A stretch of DNA of 64,000 nucleotides from Streptomyces canus (GCF_041435015.1 NZ_CP107989.1:186001-250000); one strand, 5' to 3'. Positions 27,444 to 36,668 are shown, counted from the stretch's first letter. Made by a program: numbers and translations. Notes: a model not told the origin generated them from the letters alone.

Positions 27444-28069
27444 CGAGGTTTCTCCTCCACGGCGTTATGGCACTTGTTGACCACGCCAACTCTGCTGCGT
27501 GCAGCCGCCGTTGCCCATCAGTGATCACCCTGATCACGACCCTGGACTGCCCCTGACAGATGTGACCTGGTGCTGCCACCCCATCAGTTCGCCGAATTGG
27601 TCAGGCTACGGTCGTGAGCGGGCGTCCGCCCCAGCGGGTGCCATTCTCGCTGCGGATCCGGGCGCGTTCCTTGCGTTCCGGCGGCCAGGACGCCCGGGTG
27701 GCGGGCGTTGGCGTTGCGCCAGTGCAGGTAGGCGTGCAGGGCATGCGTCGGTCAGACTGCGCACACGCAGGATCGGGCACCGAACCTCCAGTGGTCGGAT
27801 CGGACGTCGCCGCACATCCAACCGCTGCGACCACCACCCCGGCGAACCAACGCGGTCAGAGCACTGGCGTCCTGCGCCGGTGATTCGTCGGCGGAGGGGG
27901 CGAGGGAGTCGAACCGCGATGACCTGTGGACGACCACGTAATTCCCATTCCCCAGGGCCAACTTCACGTAATTCCCCAGGTGGCCGTCCGCCCTGGCAGC
28001 GGCCTCGGTGCTCACACAGGAGTGTTGCACCTCGGGAACCAGCGAAGGCGGCTGATCGTCTTCCCGGAC
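27444..28069. other. Intergenic region with tRNA-like and transposase-like fragments
   Basis: No intact gene. Described separately: a frameshifted transposase-like tail at 27606-27745 and a tRNA-3'-end-like stretch at 27890-27920. ACGTAATTCCC also occurs twice about 30 bases apart (near 27938 and 27967). Confidence 0.4.
27606..27745 (-). pseudogene. Possible transposase C-terminal remnant, frameshifted
   Basis: On the minus strand one frame reads AYLHWRNANARHPGVLAA. After a one-base shift the next reads ERKERARIRSENGTRWGGRP and stops. The basic, Arg/Trp-rich ending and the repair by a single base suggest the tail of an IS transposase. I cannot assign the IS family. Confidence 0.35.
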
Positions 28070-28420
28070 ATGCCTTCCGTTCTCATTCTCGGAGTCGATC
28101 CGAACACTGTGCCTGGCATGGACGGGGACGTGATCCGCGCGGCTCTCGACCAGGAACTGGCACGTTTCGGTGACCATGCCATCGATGCATCCATGACGCT
28201 GATTGCGCTGGACGAGTCAGCAGAGCCCGCGATGATCGCGGCACTGTCCGAGCGTGACTGGGACGTCGTCGTCATCGGTGGCGGGATCCGCAAGCCGGAA
28301 CCTCTTTTGCCGCTCTTCGAGCAGGTCGTGAACCTGGTCCGACGGCATGCGCGGAAGGCTGCGATCGCGTTCAACACCAGCGGTGGCGACAGTGTCGAAG
28401 CAGCCAAGCGGTGGCTGTGA
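28070..28420 (+). CDS. Conserved hypothetical Rossmann-like protein
   Basis: 116 residues from ATG 28070 (MPSVLILGVDPNTVPGMDGD, then LDESAEPAMIAALSERDWDV, then VVIGGGIRKPEPLLPLFEQV, then HARKAAIAFNTSGGDSVEAA). The alternating hydrophobic strands and Gly-rich turns indicate a compact alpha/beta fold of the response-regulator/Rossmann type. No nucleotide-binding consensus is complete. It is soluble and cytoplasmic, and the role is unknown. An in-frame upstream extension is possible but looks non-coding. Confidence 0.65.
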   Translation: MPSVLILGVDPNTVPGMDGDVIRAALDQELARFGDHAIDASMTLIALDESAEPAMIAALSERDWDVVVIGGGIRKPEPLLPLFEQVVNLVRRHARKAAIAFNTSGGDSVEAAKRWL

Positions 28421-28664
28421 ACCCGGGCCGGCCTGGTCAGCCGTGCTCACCCAGGAGGTAGCCCTCGGCCGTCGCCCCTCCTGCCAGCACGTCAACCCCG
28501 GCGTGGGGAGGGAGTTGTGCCGCAGGAGGGACCGCGGACAACTGGGCGGATGCGGGTGGAGAGCAGCTCGCTCCGAACGATTCCCTGGTGTCCCCGGGCA
28601 GAGCCCCGACTCCCGCGAAGGCCCCCGGCCGGGGTGAGCCGCGTCGCATCGGCGTGGGCGGGCT

Positions 28665-28688
28665 TGCTATGCAACGAGTTGCATAGCA
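28665..28688. promoter_or_regulatory. Perfect palindromic operator in front of padR-type gene
   Basis: TGCTATGCAAC at 28665-28675 and its exact reverse complement GTTGCATAGCA at 28678-28688 are separated by GA. The inner part has the ATG...CAT spacing typical of PadR-family sites. It ends 12 bases before the ATG, so binding would block transcription or translation start of the regulator. Confidence 0.8.
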
Positions 28689-28699
28689 CGATCGTCGCC

Positions 28700-29275
28700 A
28701 TGGCGCTCGAACACGCGATCCTGGTGTCGCTCCTGGAGAAACCGGGGTCCGGCTATGAGCTGGCCCGGCGTTTCGAGCGGTCCATCGGCTACTTCTGGAC
28801 CGCGACCCACCAGCAGATCTACCGCGTGCTCAAGCGCATGGAGAACGACGGCTGGGTCGACGCCCGTGACGTCCCGCAGCACGGGCGGCCGGACAAGAAG
28901 GAGTACTCCGTCGCCGACCTCGGCCTGGCCGCACTGTCCTCGTGGCTGCACGATCCGATCGAGCCGGAGAGCGTCCGCCACGACCTGGCGGTGAAGATCC
29001 GCGGTGCCGCCTTCGACGACCCGGCCGCCCTGATCCAAGAGGTGGAGCGTCACCGGCAGGCGCACCGCGACCGGCTGGCGCACTACCTCGCGGGCGAGGA
29101 GCGCGACTTCACAGGGCCCGAGGCGAACGCGGCAGCGCCGGACGCACCACTGCACGCGGAACGCGAGCTCCAGCACGTCGTCCTGCGCGGCGGCATCGCC
29201 TACGAGCGGATGATGATCGGCTGGCTGGACGATGTGCTCGCCACGCTGGCCCGCTTCGGCCCTGCCGGCCACTGA
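28700..29275 (+). CDS. PadR-family transcriptional regulator
   Basis: A 191-residue protein; ATG 28700 is the family's usual start (MALEHAILVSLLEKPGSGYEL). The N-terminal winged-helix reads AILVSLLEKPGSGYELARRF, then QQIYRVLKRMENDGWVDARD, then GRPDKKEYSVADLGLAALSS. The C-terminal PadR_C helices (VRHDLAVKIRGAAF, then EVERHRQAHRDRLAHYL) form the dimerisation and ligand-responsive part. A perfect palindrome lies immediately upstream, indicating autoregulation. The acyl-CoA dehydrogenase gene 94 bases downstream is the natural second target. Confidence 0.92.
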   Translation: MALEHAILVSLLEKPGSGYELARRFERSIGYFWTATHQQIYRVLKRMENDGWVDARDVPQHGRPDKKEYSVADLGLAALSSWLHDPIEPESVRHDLAVKIRGAAFDDPAALIQEVERHRQAHRDRLAHYLAGEERDFTGPEANAAAPDAPLHAERELQHVVLRGGIAYERMMIGWLDDVLATLARFGPAGH

Positions 29276-29369
29276 CCGCCGCATTCGCCCGCCGCTCCGT
29301 TCCTCCCGCTCCCCCAGCCTCAGACTTCGCTGTTTCTTACCTGTCCTCCAGACCTAAGGGGCCCTCACC

Positions 29370-31094
29370 ATGGCTGACCAACTCCTCTTCAACCCGCGCA
29401 CCTACGACCCCGCGCACTTCGACTCCGAGACGCGCCGCCTGCTGCGTGCCACCGTCGACTGGTTCGAGGAGCGCGGGAAGCGGCAGCTCGTCGAGGACTA
29501 CCGCACGCGCGTCTGGCTCGGTGACTTCCTCGCCTTCGCCGCGAAGGAGAACCTGTTCGCCACCTTCCTGACGCCCTCCTCCGCCGCCGGGGAGAGCGAG
29601 GCGGACAAGCGCTGGGACACCGCCCGGATCGCCGCGCTCAACGAGATCCTCGGCTTCTACGGCCTGGACTACTGGTACGCCTGGCAGGTGACCATCCTCG
29701 GCCTCGGCCCGGTCTGGCAGAGCGACAACGCCGCCGCCCGCGACCGCGCCGCCCAACTCCTCGCCCAGGGCGAGGTGTTCGCCTTCGGCCTGTCCGAGAA
29801 GACTCACGGCGCCGACATCTACTCCACCGACATGCTGCTGGATCCGGACGGCGACGGCGGCTTCCGTGCCACCGGCTCCAAGTACTACATAGGCAACGGC
29901 AACACCGCCGGACTCGTCTCCGTCTTCGGTCGCCGCAGCGACGTCGAGGGCCCCGACGGCTACGTGTTCTTCGCCGCCGACAGCCGTCACCCGGCCTACC
30001 ACCTGGTCAAGAACGTCGTCGACTCGTCCAAGTACGTCAGCGAGTTCCGCCTGGAGGACTATCCCGTCCGGGCCGAGGACGTCCTGCACACCGGCCGCGC
30101 CGCCTTCGACGCCGCCCTCAACACCGTCAACGTCGGCAAGTTCAACCTGTGCACCGCCTCGATCGGCATCTGCGAACACGCCATGTACGAGGCTGTCACC
30201 CACGCCCACAACCGCGTCCTCTACGGCCGTCCCGTCACCGCCTTCCCGCACGTGCGGCGCGAGTTGACCGACGCCTACGTCAGGCTCGTCGGAATGAAGC
30301 TGTTCAGCGACCGCGCCGTCGACTACTTCCGCTGTGCCGACCCCGACGACCGCCGCTACCTGCTCTTCAACCCGATGACGAAGATGAAGGTGACCACGGA
30401 GGGCGAGAAGGTCATCGACCTGATGTGGGACGTCATCGCCGCCAAGGGCTTCGAAAAGGACAACTACTTCGCCCAGGCGGCCGTCGAGATCCGCGGACTG
30501 CCGAAGCTGGAGGGCACGGTCCACGTCAACCTGGCGCTGATCCTGAAGTTCATGCGCAGCCACCTCCTCGACCCGGCCCACTTCCCGGACGTGCCGACCC
30601 GCCTCGACGCCGCCGACGACACCTTCCTGTTCCGGCAAGGACCGGCCCGCGGCCTCGGCTCGGTCCGCTTCCACGACTGGCGGCCCGCCTTCGCAACGTT
30701 CGGGCACCTGCCCAACGTCGCTCGCCTGCGCGAACAGGCCGACGCCCTTTGCGAGTTCGTCGCCACCGCGGCCCCCGACGCCGAGCAGAGCCGCGACCTC
30801 GATCTCCTCCTCGCCGTCGGCCAGCTCTTCGCCCTCGTCGTCCACGCACAGCTCGTCCTGGAACAGGCCCGCCTCACCGGCCTGGGCGAAGACGTGCTCG
30901 ACGAACTCTTCGCCGTCCTGGTAAGGGACTTCTCCGCACATGCCGTCGAACTGCACGGCAAGGACTCGGCGACCCGGAACCAGCAGGAGTGGGCGCTGGG
31001 CGCGGTCCGGCGGCCCGTCGTCGACCCGGCGCGCACCGAGCGAGTCTGGCAGCAGGTCGAGGCTCTGTCCGGCGCGTACGAGATGGCCCCGTAG
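29370..31094 (+). CDS. Acyl-CoA dehydrogenase family flavoenzyme
   Basis: A 574-residue protein, longer than classical 380-residue acyl-CoA dehydrogenases. Recognisable parts are an N-terminal helical domain, the beta-domain with AFGLSEKTHGADIYSTDMLL in place of the usual T-E-P-x-x-G-S-D segment, FRATGSKYYIGNGNTAGLVSV, and the C-terminal helical bundle with IGICEHAMYEAVTHAHNRV and MWDVIAAKGFEKDN. A C-terminal extension of ~130 residues is helical. The family oxidises acyl-CoA thioesters with FAD; the substrate is unknown. It follows the PadR gene in the same orientation, and a strong terminator follows it. Confidence 0.88.
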   Translation: MADQLLFNPRTYDPAHFDSETRRLLRATVDWFEERGKRQLVEDYRTRVWLGDFLAFAAKENLFATFLTPSSAAGESEADKRWDTARIAALNEILGFYGLDYWYAWQVTILGLGPVWQSDNAAARDRAAQLLAQGEVFAFGLSEKTHGADIYSTDMLLDPDGDGGFRATGSKYYIGNGNTAGLVSVFGRRSDVEGPDGYVFFAADSRHPAYHLVKNVVDSSKYVSEFRLEDYPVRAEDVLHTGRAAFDAALNTVNVGKFNLCTASIGICEHAMYEAVTHAHNRVLYGRPVTAFPHVRRELTDAYVRLVGMKLFSDRAVDYFRCADPDDRRYLLFNPMTKMKVTTEGEKVIDLMWDVIAAKGFEKDNYFAQAAVEIRGLPKLEGTVHVNLALILKFMRSHLLDPAHFPDVPTRLDAADDTFLFRQGPARGLGSVRFHDWRPAFATFGHLPNVARLREQADALCEFVATAAPDAEQSRDLDLLLAVGQLFALVVHAQLVLEQARLTGLGEDVLDELFAVLVRDFSAHAVELHGKDSATRNQQEWALGAVRRPVVDPARTERVWQQVEALSGAYEMAP

Positions 31095-31185
31095 GCACGT
31101 CGCGCCGTACCCCTCACCGGTGGTGGCCCCGCAAGCCGCGCTGGAGCGGGACGAGGGCCGGCAGGTGTGCCCGGTGTGCGAGTCG

Positions 31186-31224
31186 GTATGGGTGGCTGCG
31201 GTGGATCACCGCAGCCACCCATAC
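31186..31224 (+). terminator. Strong hairpin terminator after acyl-CoA dehydrogenase
   Basis: An 18-bp perfect stem (31186-31203 with 31207-31224) around a three-base loop, 91 bases after the stop at 31094. Confidence 0.85.
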
Positions 31225-31384
31225 TCACCGCGGTCCATCCATCGGCCGGCCACATCTGGATCTGCTGAGGCGAACCACGGGTGGCCGCGATTCCGACTTT
31301 GGTCGACGATGCCGCTACCTCAGGACGACTGCGCACCATCTCGTGCTGCCCCAGGGTGGAACTTCCTTACGTTGAGGAGGCAGC

Positions 31385-33379
31385 ATGGCGATCTTCCGGA
31401 CCCGCACAAGGGCTGGCGTCATCACGCGGGCGGCGGTGGCGACCGGGCTCTCGATGGCGGCCGTGCCGTCTGCGGCAACGGCCCTACCGGCCCCAACGGC
31501 GACTCCCACGCAGCTGTACGTCGCCCCCTGGGGCAAGGACTCCTGGGCCGGCACCCTGAAACGGCCCTTCGCCACACCGGCACGCGCGCAACAGGCCGTA
31601 CGCACCCGGGCACCGCGGATGACATCGGACCTGGTGGTGAACCTGCGCGGCGGAACTTACAGCCTCAAGGCGCCACTGCGCCTGTCGGAGGCCGCGGGGG
31701 ACTCCGGCCGGGGCGGCCACCGGGTGGTCTACCAGCCGTACGGCTACGGGACACCGCGGCAGGAGCGGGTGACGATCAGTGGCGGCCGTCGGATCTCCGG
31801 GTGGCGGCCGGACCGACGGCTCAAGGGGTTCTGGCGCGCGGACGTGGGCGGGCTCGAGACCCGCCAGCTCTACGTCGATGACCGGCGCGCCACGCGACTC
31901 ACGCACGACGGCACAGGCTTCCCGGGCACGCTGAAGGCGACCAGGACCGGTTACGTCACCACCAGTACCGTCCCCCGAACCTGGCGGAACCCCGGCGACA
32001 TCGAGTTCGTCTACCGAGCCGGCTATCTCGAAGGCCGCTGCGGAGTCACGGGGATCTCCGCAAGCGCCCGCCGGACCACCGTCACCATGGACCAGCCATG
32101 CTGGGATCTGGCCCAAAAGCTGTACGGGGGCACGGAGTTACTCGAAGCCCCCAGCAGCGTGGAGAACTCCCCCGGCTTCGCACCCAAACCCGGAAGCTGG
32201 TATCTCGACCGCTCCCGGCCCGGACACCATGAGCTGCTCTACTTCCCGCGGCCCGCGGAGGACATGCGCCAGGCCAGGGTGGTCGCCCCGGTCCTGGAGT
32301 CCCTGGTCACCGGCACCGGCCGGCCCGGCCGCCCCCTCCACGACGTCGGCTTCCGCGGCCTGACGTTCGCGTACGCCACCTGGCTGGCGCCCAGCGAACC
32401 CGCCGGGTTTCCCTCGGCGTGGAGCATGTACCTGCGGCCCGGGAAGGGCGAGGACGCGAAGGTGCTCACGGTGCCGGGCACGGTCGCCTTCCGTACCGCC
32501 GAGCGGATCACCTTCGAGGGCAACCGTTTCACCCACCTGGGCGCCCAGGCACTGGAGTTCTCCGAGAACAGCTCGTACAACGTCGTCGACGGCAACGTCA
32601 TCAGCGACGTCTCCGACGGCGGCATCCTGATGGGAGTGGTCCCGCCCGACCAGAAGGGGACCAACCGCGGCAACCGGATCACCAACAACTGGATCCACCA
32701 CATCGGCGCGGACTACCACGCAGCCTCCGGCATCTGGGACACGGCGACCCAGGAGACCACCATCGCGCACAACCAGGTCAACGACGTGCCCTACACCGGC
32801 ATCCTCTCCGGGCCCGGCGACGACCTGCGGGGCATCATGCGCCGCAACCGCCTCCTCGACAACCGCGTCTTCGCGACGAACCGGATCCTCGAGGACGGGG
32901 GCGGCATCTACCTGCGCGGCGAACAGGGCAGTTCCTTCGCCGACGGGGCCGTCATCAGCGGTAACGCGGTCACCGACAGCAAGCACGGCGACTGGAACGT
33001 CGGCATCTACACCGACGACAGCACCAACTGGGCCACCGTGGACCGCAACACGGTCTACGACTACGTCGCCTCCATCGGCGGCTGCAGCGAGGAATGGGGC
33101 AACCGCCCCGTCCAGAACGTGCGCTACCGCGGCAACTTCTGGGACGACGCCGTGCCCCAATGGCTCGAACGACGGGAGTTCCCCGGAGCCTGGCCGCCGG
33201 CCGACAAGCAGAACCCGGAGGAGGGGTGCGGAGAACCTCACCGCCTCGCCTTCGCCGACAACACCCTCCTGCCTCCTCGTAACCCCGGCCAGGCCTGCGC
33301 CGCCAACGCCGACTGCGCTGCCGTCCTGGCGAACGCCGGCCCTTCTCCGTTCCACCGCAAGCGCTTGGGCATGCCGTGA
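31385..33379 (+). CDS. Secreted right-handed parallel beta-helix protein (possible polysaccharide-active enzyme)
   Basis: 664 residues, ATG 31385 with GAGGAGG upstream. The signal peptide (TRAAVATGLSMAAVPSAATA) is followed by QLYVAPWGKDSWAGTLKRPF, the standard opening of extracellular beta-helix proteins: Y-V-(S/A)-x-x-G-x-D-x-x-G-x-x-xx-P-F. Later coils repeat N-x-I/V ladders such as ERITFEGNRFTHLGAQALEF, NVVDGNVISDVSDGGILMGV, NRITNNWIHHIG and NTVYDYVASIGG. The fold is shared by pectate lyases, GH28, GH120 and related enzymes. I see no sequence motif that decides the substrate. Confidence 0.85.
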   Translation: MAIFRTRTRAGVITRAAVATGLSMAAVPSAATALPAPTATPTQLYVAPWGKDSWAGTLKRPFATPARAQQAVRTRAPRMTSDLVVNLRGGTYSLKAPLRLSEAAGDSGRGGHRVVYQPYGYGTPRQERVTISGGRRISGWRPDRRLKGFWRADVGGLETRQLYVDDRRATRLTHDGTGFPGTLKATRTGYVTTSTVPRTWRNPGDIEFVYRAGYLEGRCGVTGISASARRTTVTMDQPCWDLAQKLYGGTELLEAPSSVENSPGFAPKPGSWYLDRSRPGHHELLYFPRPAEDMRQARVVAPVLESLVTGTGRPGRPLHDVGFRGLTFAYATWLAPSEPAGFPSAWSMYLRPGKGEDAKVLTVPGTVAFRTAERITFEGNRFTHLGAQALEFSENSSYNVVDGNVISDVSDGGILMGVVPPDQKGTNRGNRITNNWIHHIGADYHAASGIWDTATQETTIAHNQVNDVPYTGILSGPGDDLRGIMRRNRLLDNRVFATNRILEDGGGIYLRGEQGSSFADGAVISGNAVTDSKHGDWNVGIYTDDSTNWATVDRNTVYDYVASIGGCSEEWGNRPVQNVRYRGNFWDDAVPQWLERREFPGAWPPADKQNPEEGCGEPHRLAFADNTLLPPRNPGQACAANADCAAVLANAGPSPFHRKRLGMP

Positions 33380-33515
33380 CTGAGCACCGTATTCGCGTAC
33401 GTGCCTATGGTTGTGCCCCTGCCCCTGTCGGCTTCACCGGAGCGGGAGGCGGGACAGTCGGCATCGCGAACGTCGCGCCTGCCGCTGCCACATGCTCGGC
33501 CAGGGCTGGGGGCCG

Positions 33516-33542
33516 GCCGAGGGCAGCGCCGCTGCCCTCGGC
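33516..33542 (+). terminator. Hairpin after beta-helix protein gene
   Basis: GCCGAGGGCAGC at 33516-33527 pairs with GCTGCCCTCGGC at 33531-33542 around a three-base loop. Confidence 0.65.
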
Positions 33543-33629
33543 AGCGACCGGTGCTCATCGGACGGAGCTGCGCCAGGCCGTTCCCGTTCACCTTTACGGG
33601 CAGGCCGCAGCAACTGGACTCCATGCTCG

Positions 33630-34273
33630 GACAGTTCGCCTTCGCAACGACGGCCCGAAGTAGCTCTGGTCGCCGATGAGACTCTGTCGGGGGCGCTCTC
33701 GCAGAGGCTCGCATCCGGCGGCCAGGAGGTCGAGGAGGGTCTCGCGTTCGTCGGCCTTGGCCCCGGTCAGGACGAAGGCGATGGGCAGGCCCTGAAGGAT
33801 GCCCACCAGGTGCAGGCGCAGGCCCAGAAGTAGCGGCTGTAGCGGGCGCAGTAGCCGTAATCGGCCCGGCCTGCCAGGTCGCAGCGTTTGACGGTCTCGC
33901 GGGTGCGGCGGCATTCCACCGGGGTGGAGCCCACGGCCCCTACGTCGTCGCTCCACACCGAGGTGGTGGCGGCCAGGATCCGGTTGACGCTTCGCATCGG
34001 ACCAGCGGCCTTGCCGCTTGTTGTAGCCGGGCTGCCGGGGCAGGTAGGGGAAGACGTGGCTCGGGTGGGCACGGGCCTGGCGGAGCCATTCGGCCTCGGT
34101 GGCGGAGCCGAGTATGGCCTGCATCGTGGCGAGGGTGACCAGTTCGGCATCGCTCAGGCGGGGCGTCATGCCGACCGGCGGGCGCCACGGCGCCAGCTCG
34201 GGATGCTCCTTTCAGGATGGTCGTCGGTCGTCGCATAGTGTGCTGTCGCGAGGGTGTCCACGTCGTTCGTCAC
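33630..34273 (-). pseudogene. IS982-family transposase remnant
   Basis: From GTG 34273 the minus strand reads TNDVDTLATAHYATTDDH, then after frame changes TPRLSDAELVTLATMQAILG, HVFPYLPRQPGYNKR, STPVECRRTRETVKRCDLAG, YGYCARYSRYFWA, then GLPIAFVLTGAKADERETLL and SLIGDQSYFG. This is the order found in IS982 transposases, including the first DDE region (S-T-P-V-E-C) and later segments. Several frameshifts are present and the C-terminal ~80 residues are lost. No terminal inverted repeats were identified. Confidence 0.75.
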
Positions 34274-34343
34274 TAAATGATCTTGGACACCCTCGTTCTC
34301 GTCTCCGCAGGCACCCCTTGGACCACGCCACCAGGAGGAACCA

Positions 34344-34733
34344 GTGTCATACCCGCAACTGCTCACCCCCGAGGAGAAGCTCGCCGACGCGAAGAAGCAG
34401 CTGAGCCTCCCGCGTATCGTCGTGATCTGCGGCTCCACCCGCTTCATGACCGAGATGACCGAGGCCGATCTGCGGGAGACCAAAGCCGGAAAGATTGTCG
34501 TCAAACCGGGTTGTGACATGAAGTCGCCGCACGAACTGTGGTCCGATCCTTCCGAGGCCGAGGCGCTGAAGGTTCGACTCGACGATCTGCACCGGGCGAA
34601 GATCCGGCTCGCTGACGAGGTGCTCGTAGTCGGCGACTACATCGGAGACAGCACTCGAGCCGAAATCGTCTACGCCCGGTCGCTGGGCAAGCCCGTGCGG
34701 TTCACGCACCCCGAAGTCGACCCTGACGCCTGA
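34344..34733 (+). CDS. Nucleoside 2-deoxyribosyltransferase-like protein
   Basis: A 129-residue protein starting at GTG 34344, five bases after AGGAGGAA. PRIVVICGSTRFMTEMTEAD is the usual opening of this Rossmann-like fold, with the C-G-S-x-R/F motif. HRAKIRLADEVLVVGDYIGDSTRAEIVYARSLGKPV matches the D-E-V-L-V-x-x-x-x-x-x-x-S-T-x-x-E/I-x-Y-A motif that holds the catalytic Glu. The family cleaves or exchanges the N-glycosidic bond of deoxynucleosides, or forms related hydrolases. It is short but appears complete. It lies directly after an IS982 remnant in opposite orientation. Confidence 0.75.
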   Translation: MSYPQLLTPEEKLADAKKQLSLPRIVVICGSTRFMTEMTEADLRETKAGKIVVKPGCDMKSPHELWSDPSEAEALKVRLDDLHRAKIRLADEVLVVGDYIGDSTRAEIVYARSLGKPVRFTHPEVDPDA

Positions 34734-34809
34734 CCGCCCTCCGCCACCTCGACAACCAGGGCCGGCAGCCCGCCGCCTGATCCACGCTTCCTGCTCGCCA
34801 CCTCGGTGT

Positions 34810-35100
34810 GTGGTCGGTGTCCGAGGGACGGTGGCTCCACGCAACCCGATCGCCGACGCCGAACCGGGCATCCTGCTCCTGCCCCGTGGTGACCACGTGA
34901 TCTCTCTCGTCGGCCACCCGCGACTGCTCGACACGGCTACCGGGCGCCTCGTTGCGGAGTGGCCCGAAGTGGGCGTACCCGTCAAGTCCACATGCCTCGG
35001 CGTCAGCCACGTCCCCTCTCCCGCGGTCGCCCTCCATCCCGACGGTACCCGGCTGGCCATCGCGCAGGCTCAAAACATCGCCGTCATCACGCTCTCGTGA
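34810..35100 (+). pseudogene. Beta-propeller-like protein, C-terminal remnant
   Basis: The frame from about 34810 reads TVAPRNPIADAEPGILLLPR, GDHVISLVGHPRLLDTATGR, then ALHPDGTRLAIAQAQNIAVI and stops. The pattern (LLDTATGRLV then LHPDGTRLAIAQ) looks like the last blades of a WD40- or TolB-like propeller. No ribosome site or credible start exists, and the body of the protein is absent. Confidence 0.45.
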
Positions 35101-35385
35101 TCCAGCCCGCTGCACAAAGGGTGATGGTGCGCACGGAATCCCGGATGCGCCCATCCGCTGCGCCTGGCGAACGCGCAGGTCACGAGATCCATTGCTGACA
35201 AGAGCACGGTTTTGCCAACCCGCTGCTCACGAACTCCCTTTGTTGCCAACGAAGTCGCGGATCCCAGAGTGAGTATCCCGGTGAGGTTGAGGTCCGCAAG
35301 GACGTCAGTGGGACGCGCTCAGCCGCGTCATCGCACGCGATAAACCCGGTGACGTCGACGATCAACCCCGGGATACTGGTCGCCC

Positions 35386-36132
35386 ATGGATGAGGTCAAG
35401 GTCGTCGTCGCCCATTCCGAGCGCGCGACGCTGCGCGTCGGTGACGTGTTCTTGAAGGTGGACTCCGATCAGGCGCGCATCGACGTCGAGGTCGAGGCCA
35501 TGGCCCTTGCGCCCGTGCCAACCCCACAGGTCCTGTGGCGGAAGCCGCCCGTGCTCGCGATCGCCGCAGTCCCGGGCGCGGCGCTCGGCCGCCTGGGCGA
35601 GCCGTCGACCGCGTCGCCGGCGACGTGGGCCGCGGCGGGCGCCGCCATCCGAAAGCTGCATGACGCACCGTTGCCGCCCTGGCACGGCCGGCGCCGCCGG
35701 GAGCCCGACGAGTGGGCGGCAGAACTCGACGGCGAGTGCGAGTTGCTCGTGAAGAACGGCGTCCTGCCCGCCGACCTGGTCACCCGCAACCGCCAGGTCG
35801 CCGAGGCCGCGCTCCGTCCGTGGACTCCAGCATTCACGCATGGCGACCTGCAGATCGATCACGTCTTCGTCGACGGTGGCGAGGTCACCGGCATCATCGA
35901 CTGGTCCGAGGCGGGCCGGGGTGATGCCCTGTTCGACCTCGCCACCTTCACGCTCGGACACGAGGAACACCTCCACGACGTCATCGCCGGCTACGGCACC
36001 GACATCGACCTCGACGAGATCCGCGCGTGGTGGTCGTTGCGAAGCCTGCTGGGGGTTCGCTGGCTGATCGAGCACGGCTTCGACCCCTTCGCGCCGGGCT
36101 GTGAGGTCGACGTGCTGAGATCCCGGATGTGA
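35386..36132 (+). CDS. Aminoglycoside phosphotransferase-family kinase
   Basis: 248 residues from ATG 35386. It has a reduced N-lobe (ATLRVGDVFLKVDSDQAR), the catalytic loop PAFTHGDLQIDHVFVDGG (H-G-D, with Asp-His where the family usually has Asn) and GIIDWSEAGRGDALFDLATF, the metal-binding D-W/F. The replacement of the usual HGD-x-x-x-x-N Asn by His is an oddity that may affect activity. The C-terminal helices are typical. It is separate from the phosphotransferase at 25354, with little sequence similarity. The substrate is unknown. Confidence 0.82.
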   Translation: MDEVKVVVAHSERATLRVGDVFLKVDSDQARIDVEVEAMALAPVPTPQVLWRKPPVLAIAAVPGAALGRLGEPSTASPATWAAAGAAIRKLHDAPLPPWHGRRRREPDEWAAELDGECELLVKNGVLPADLVTRNRQVAEAALRPWTPAFTHGDLQIDHVFVDGGEVTGIIDWSEAGRGDALFDLATFTLGHEEHLHDVIAGYGTDIDLDEIRAWWSLRSLLGVRWLIEHGFDPFAPGCEVDVLRSRM

Positions 36133-36668
36133 GGCTGTGCGGGCCCGACTGCTGCTGATGCGTTCTGACGCCTCGAGCAGGCCATCCGTTGGAGCGATCG
36201 CCCGCCCTCGTTCCCGACAAAACGCGGTGCCCACTCGCCGCCTACAGATGAGGGCCCAGCCAAGGGACGAGCGCCGTGGTGAACGCCGTCACGGATCCTC
36301 AGGCGACCCAGCGCCGCGGCACGACCGAGGCGTTCCACGCCCCAGCGGTACACGCCCCCGCCGGAGCCGTGCCCGGTGTGCGCCCGGCGAGGCGCGGGGT
36401 GATCTGGAACTGGCGGACCTTGTCCCGGTAGACCCCGTGGTCATAGCCACCGTCGGCGTACTGACTCATGAGTCTTCGCAGTTCAGGGTGGGGGATCTTC
36501 CGTCGGAGGGCACAGCCCCCGCCCTTCTTCCCCCGTCACGTTTCGCACGCTGACTTTCACCCTCGCGCGGTCAAGCCGCCTCCGGTGGCTCCACCGCGCA
36601 TCAGCATGCCCGCACGCTCCCGTCGGCCAACAACAAGCCGAGCTTCCAAACTCACAAGGAGGCGACGA
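36133..36668. other. Intergenic region with an IS5-type remnant
   Basis: No intact gene. It contains the transposase fragment listed at 36270-36465; the remainder shows nothing recognisable. Confidence 0.4.
36270..36465 (-). pseudogene. IS5-family transposase C-terminal remnant
   Basis: On the minus strand: YADGGYDHGVYRDKVRQFQI, TPRLARRAH, then in another frame VYRWGVERLGRAAALGRLRI and RD. This matches the end of IS5 transposases, in which ADxxYD, then R-x-x-x-W-V-V-E-R-T-x-x-W-L-x-x-x-x-R-L-x-x-R-x-E carry the last acidic residue. Frameshifts and truncation on both sides make it inactive. Confidence 0.6.

Noticed and set aside
27890..27920. Functional tRNA gene
   Set aside because: Only a T-arm-like piece is present; no cloverleaf can be formed with upstream sequence.
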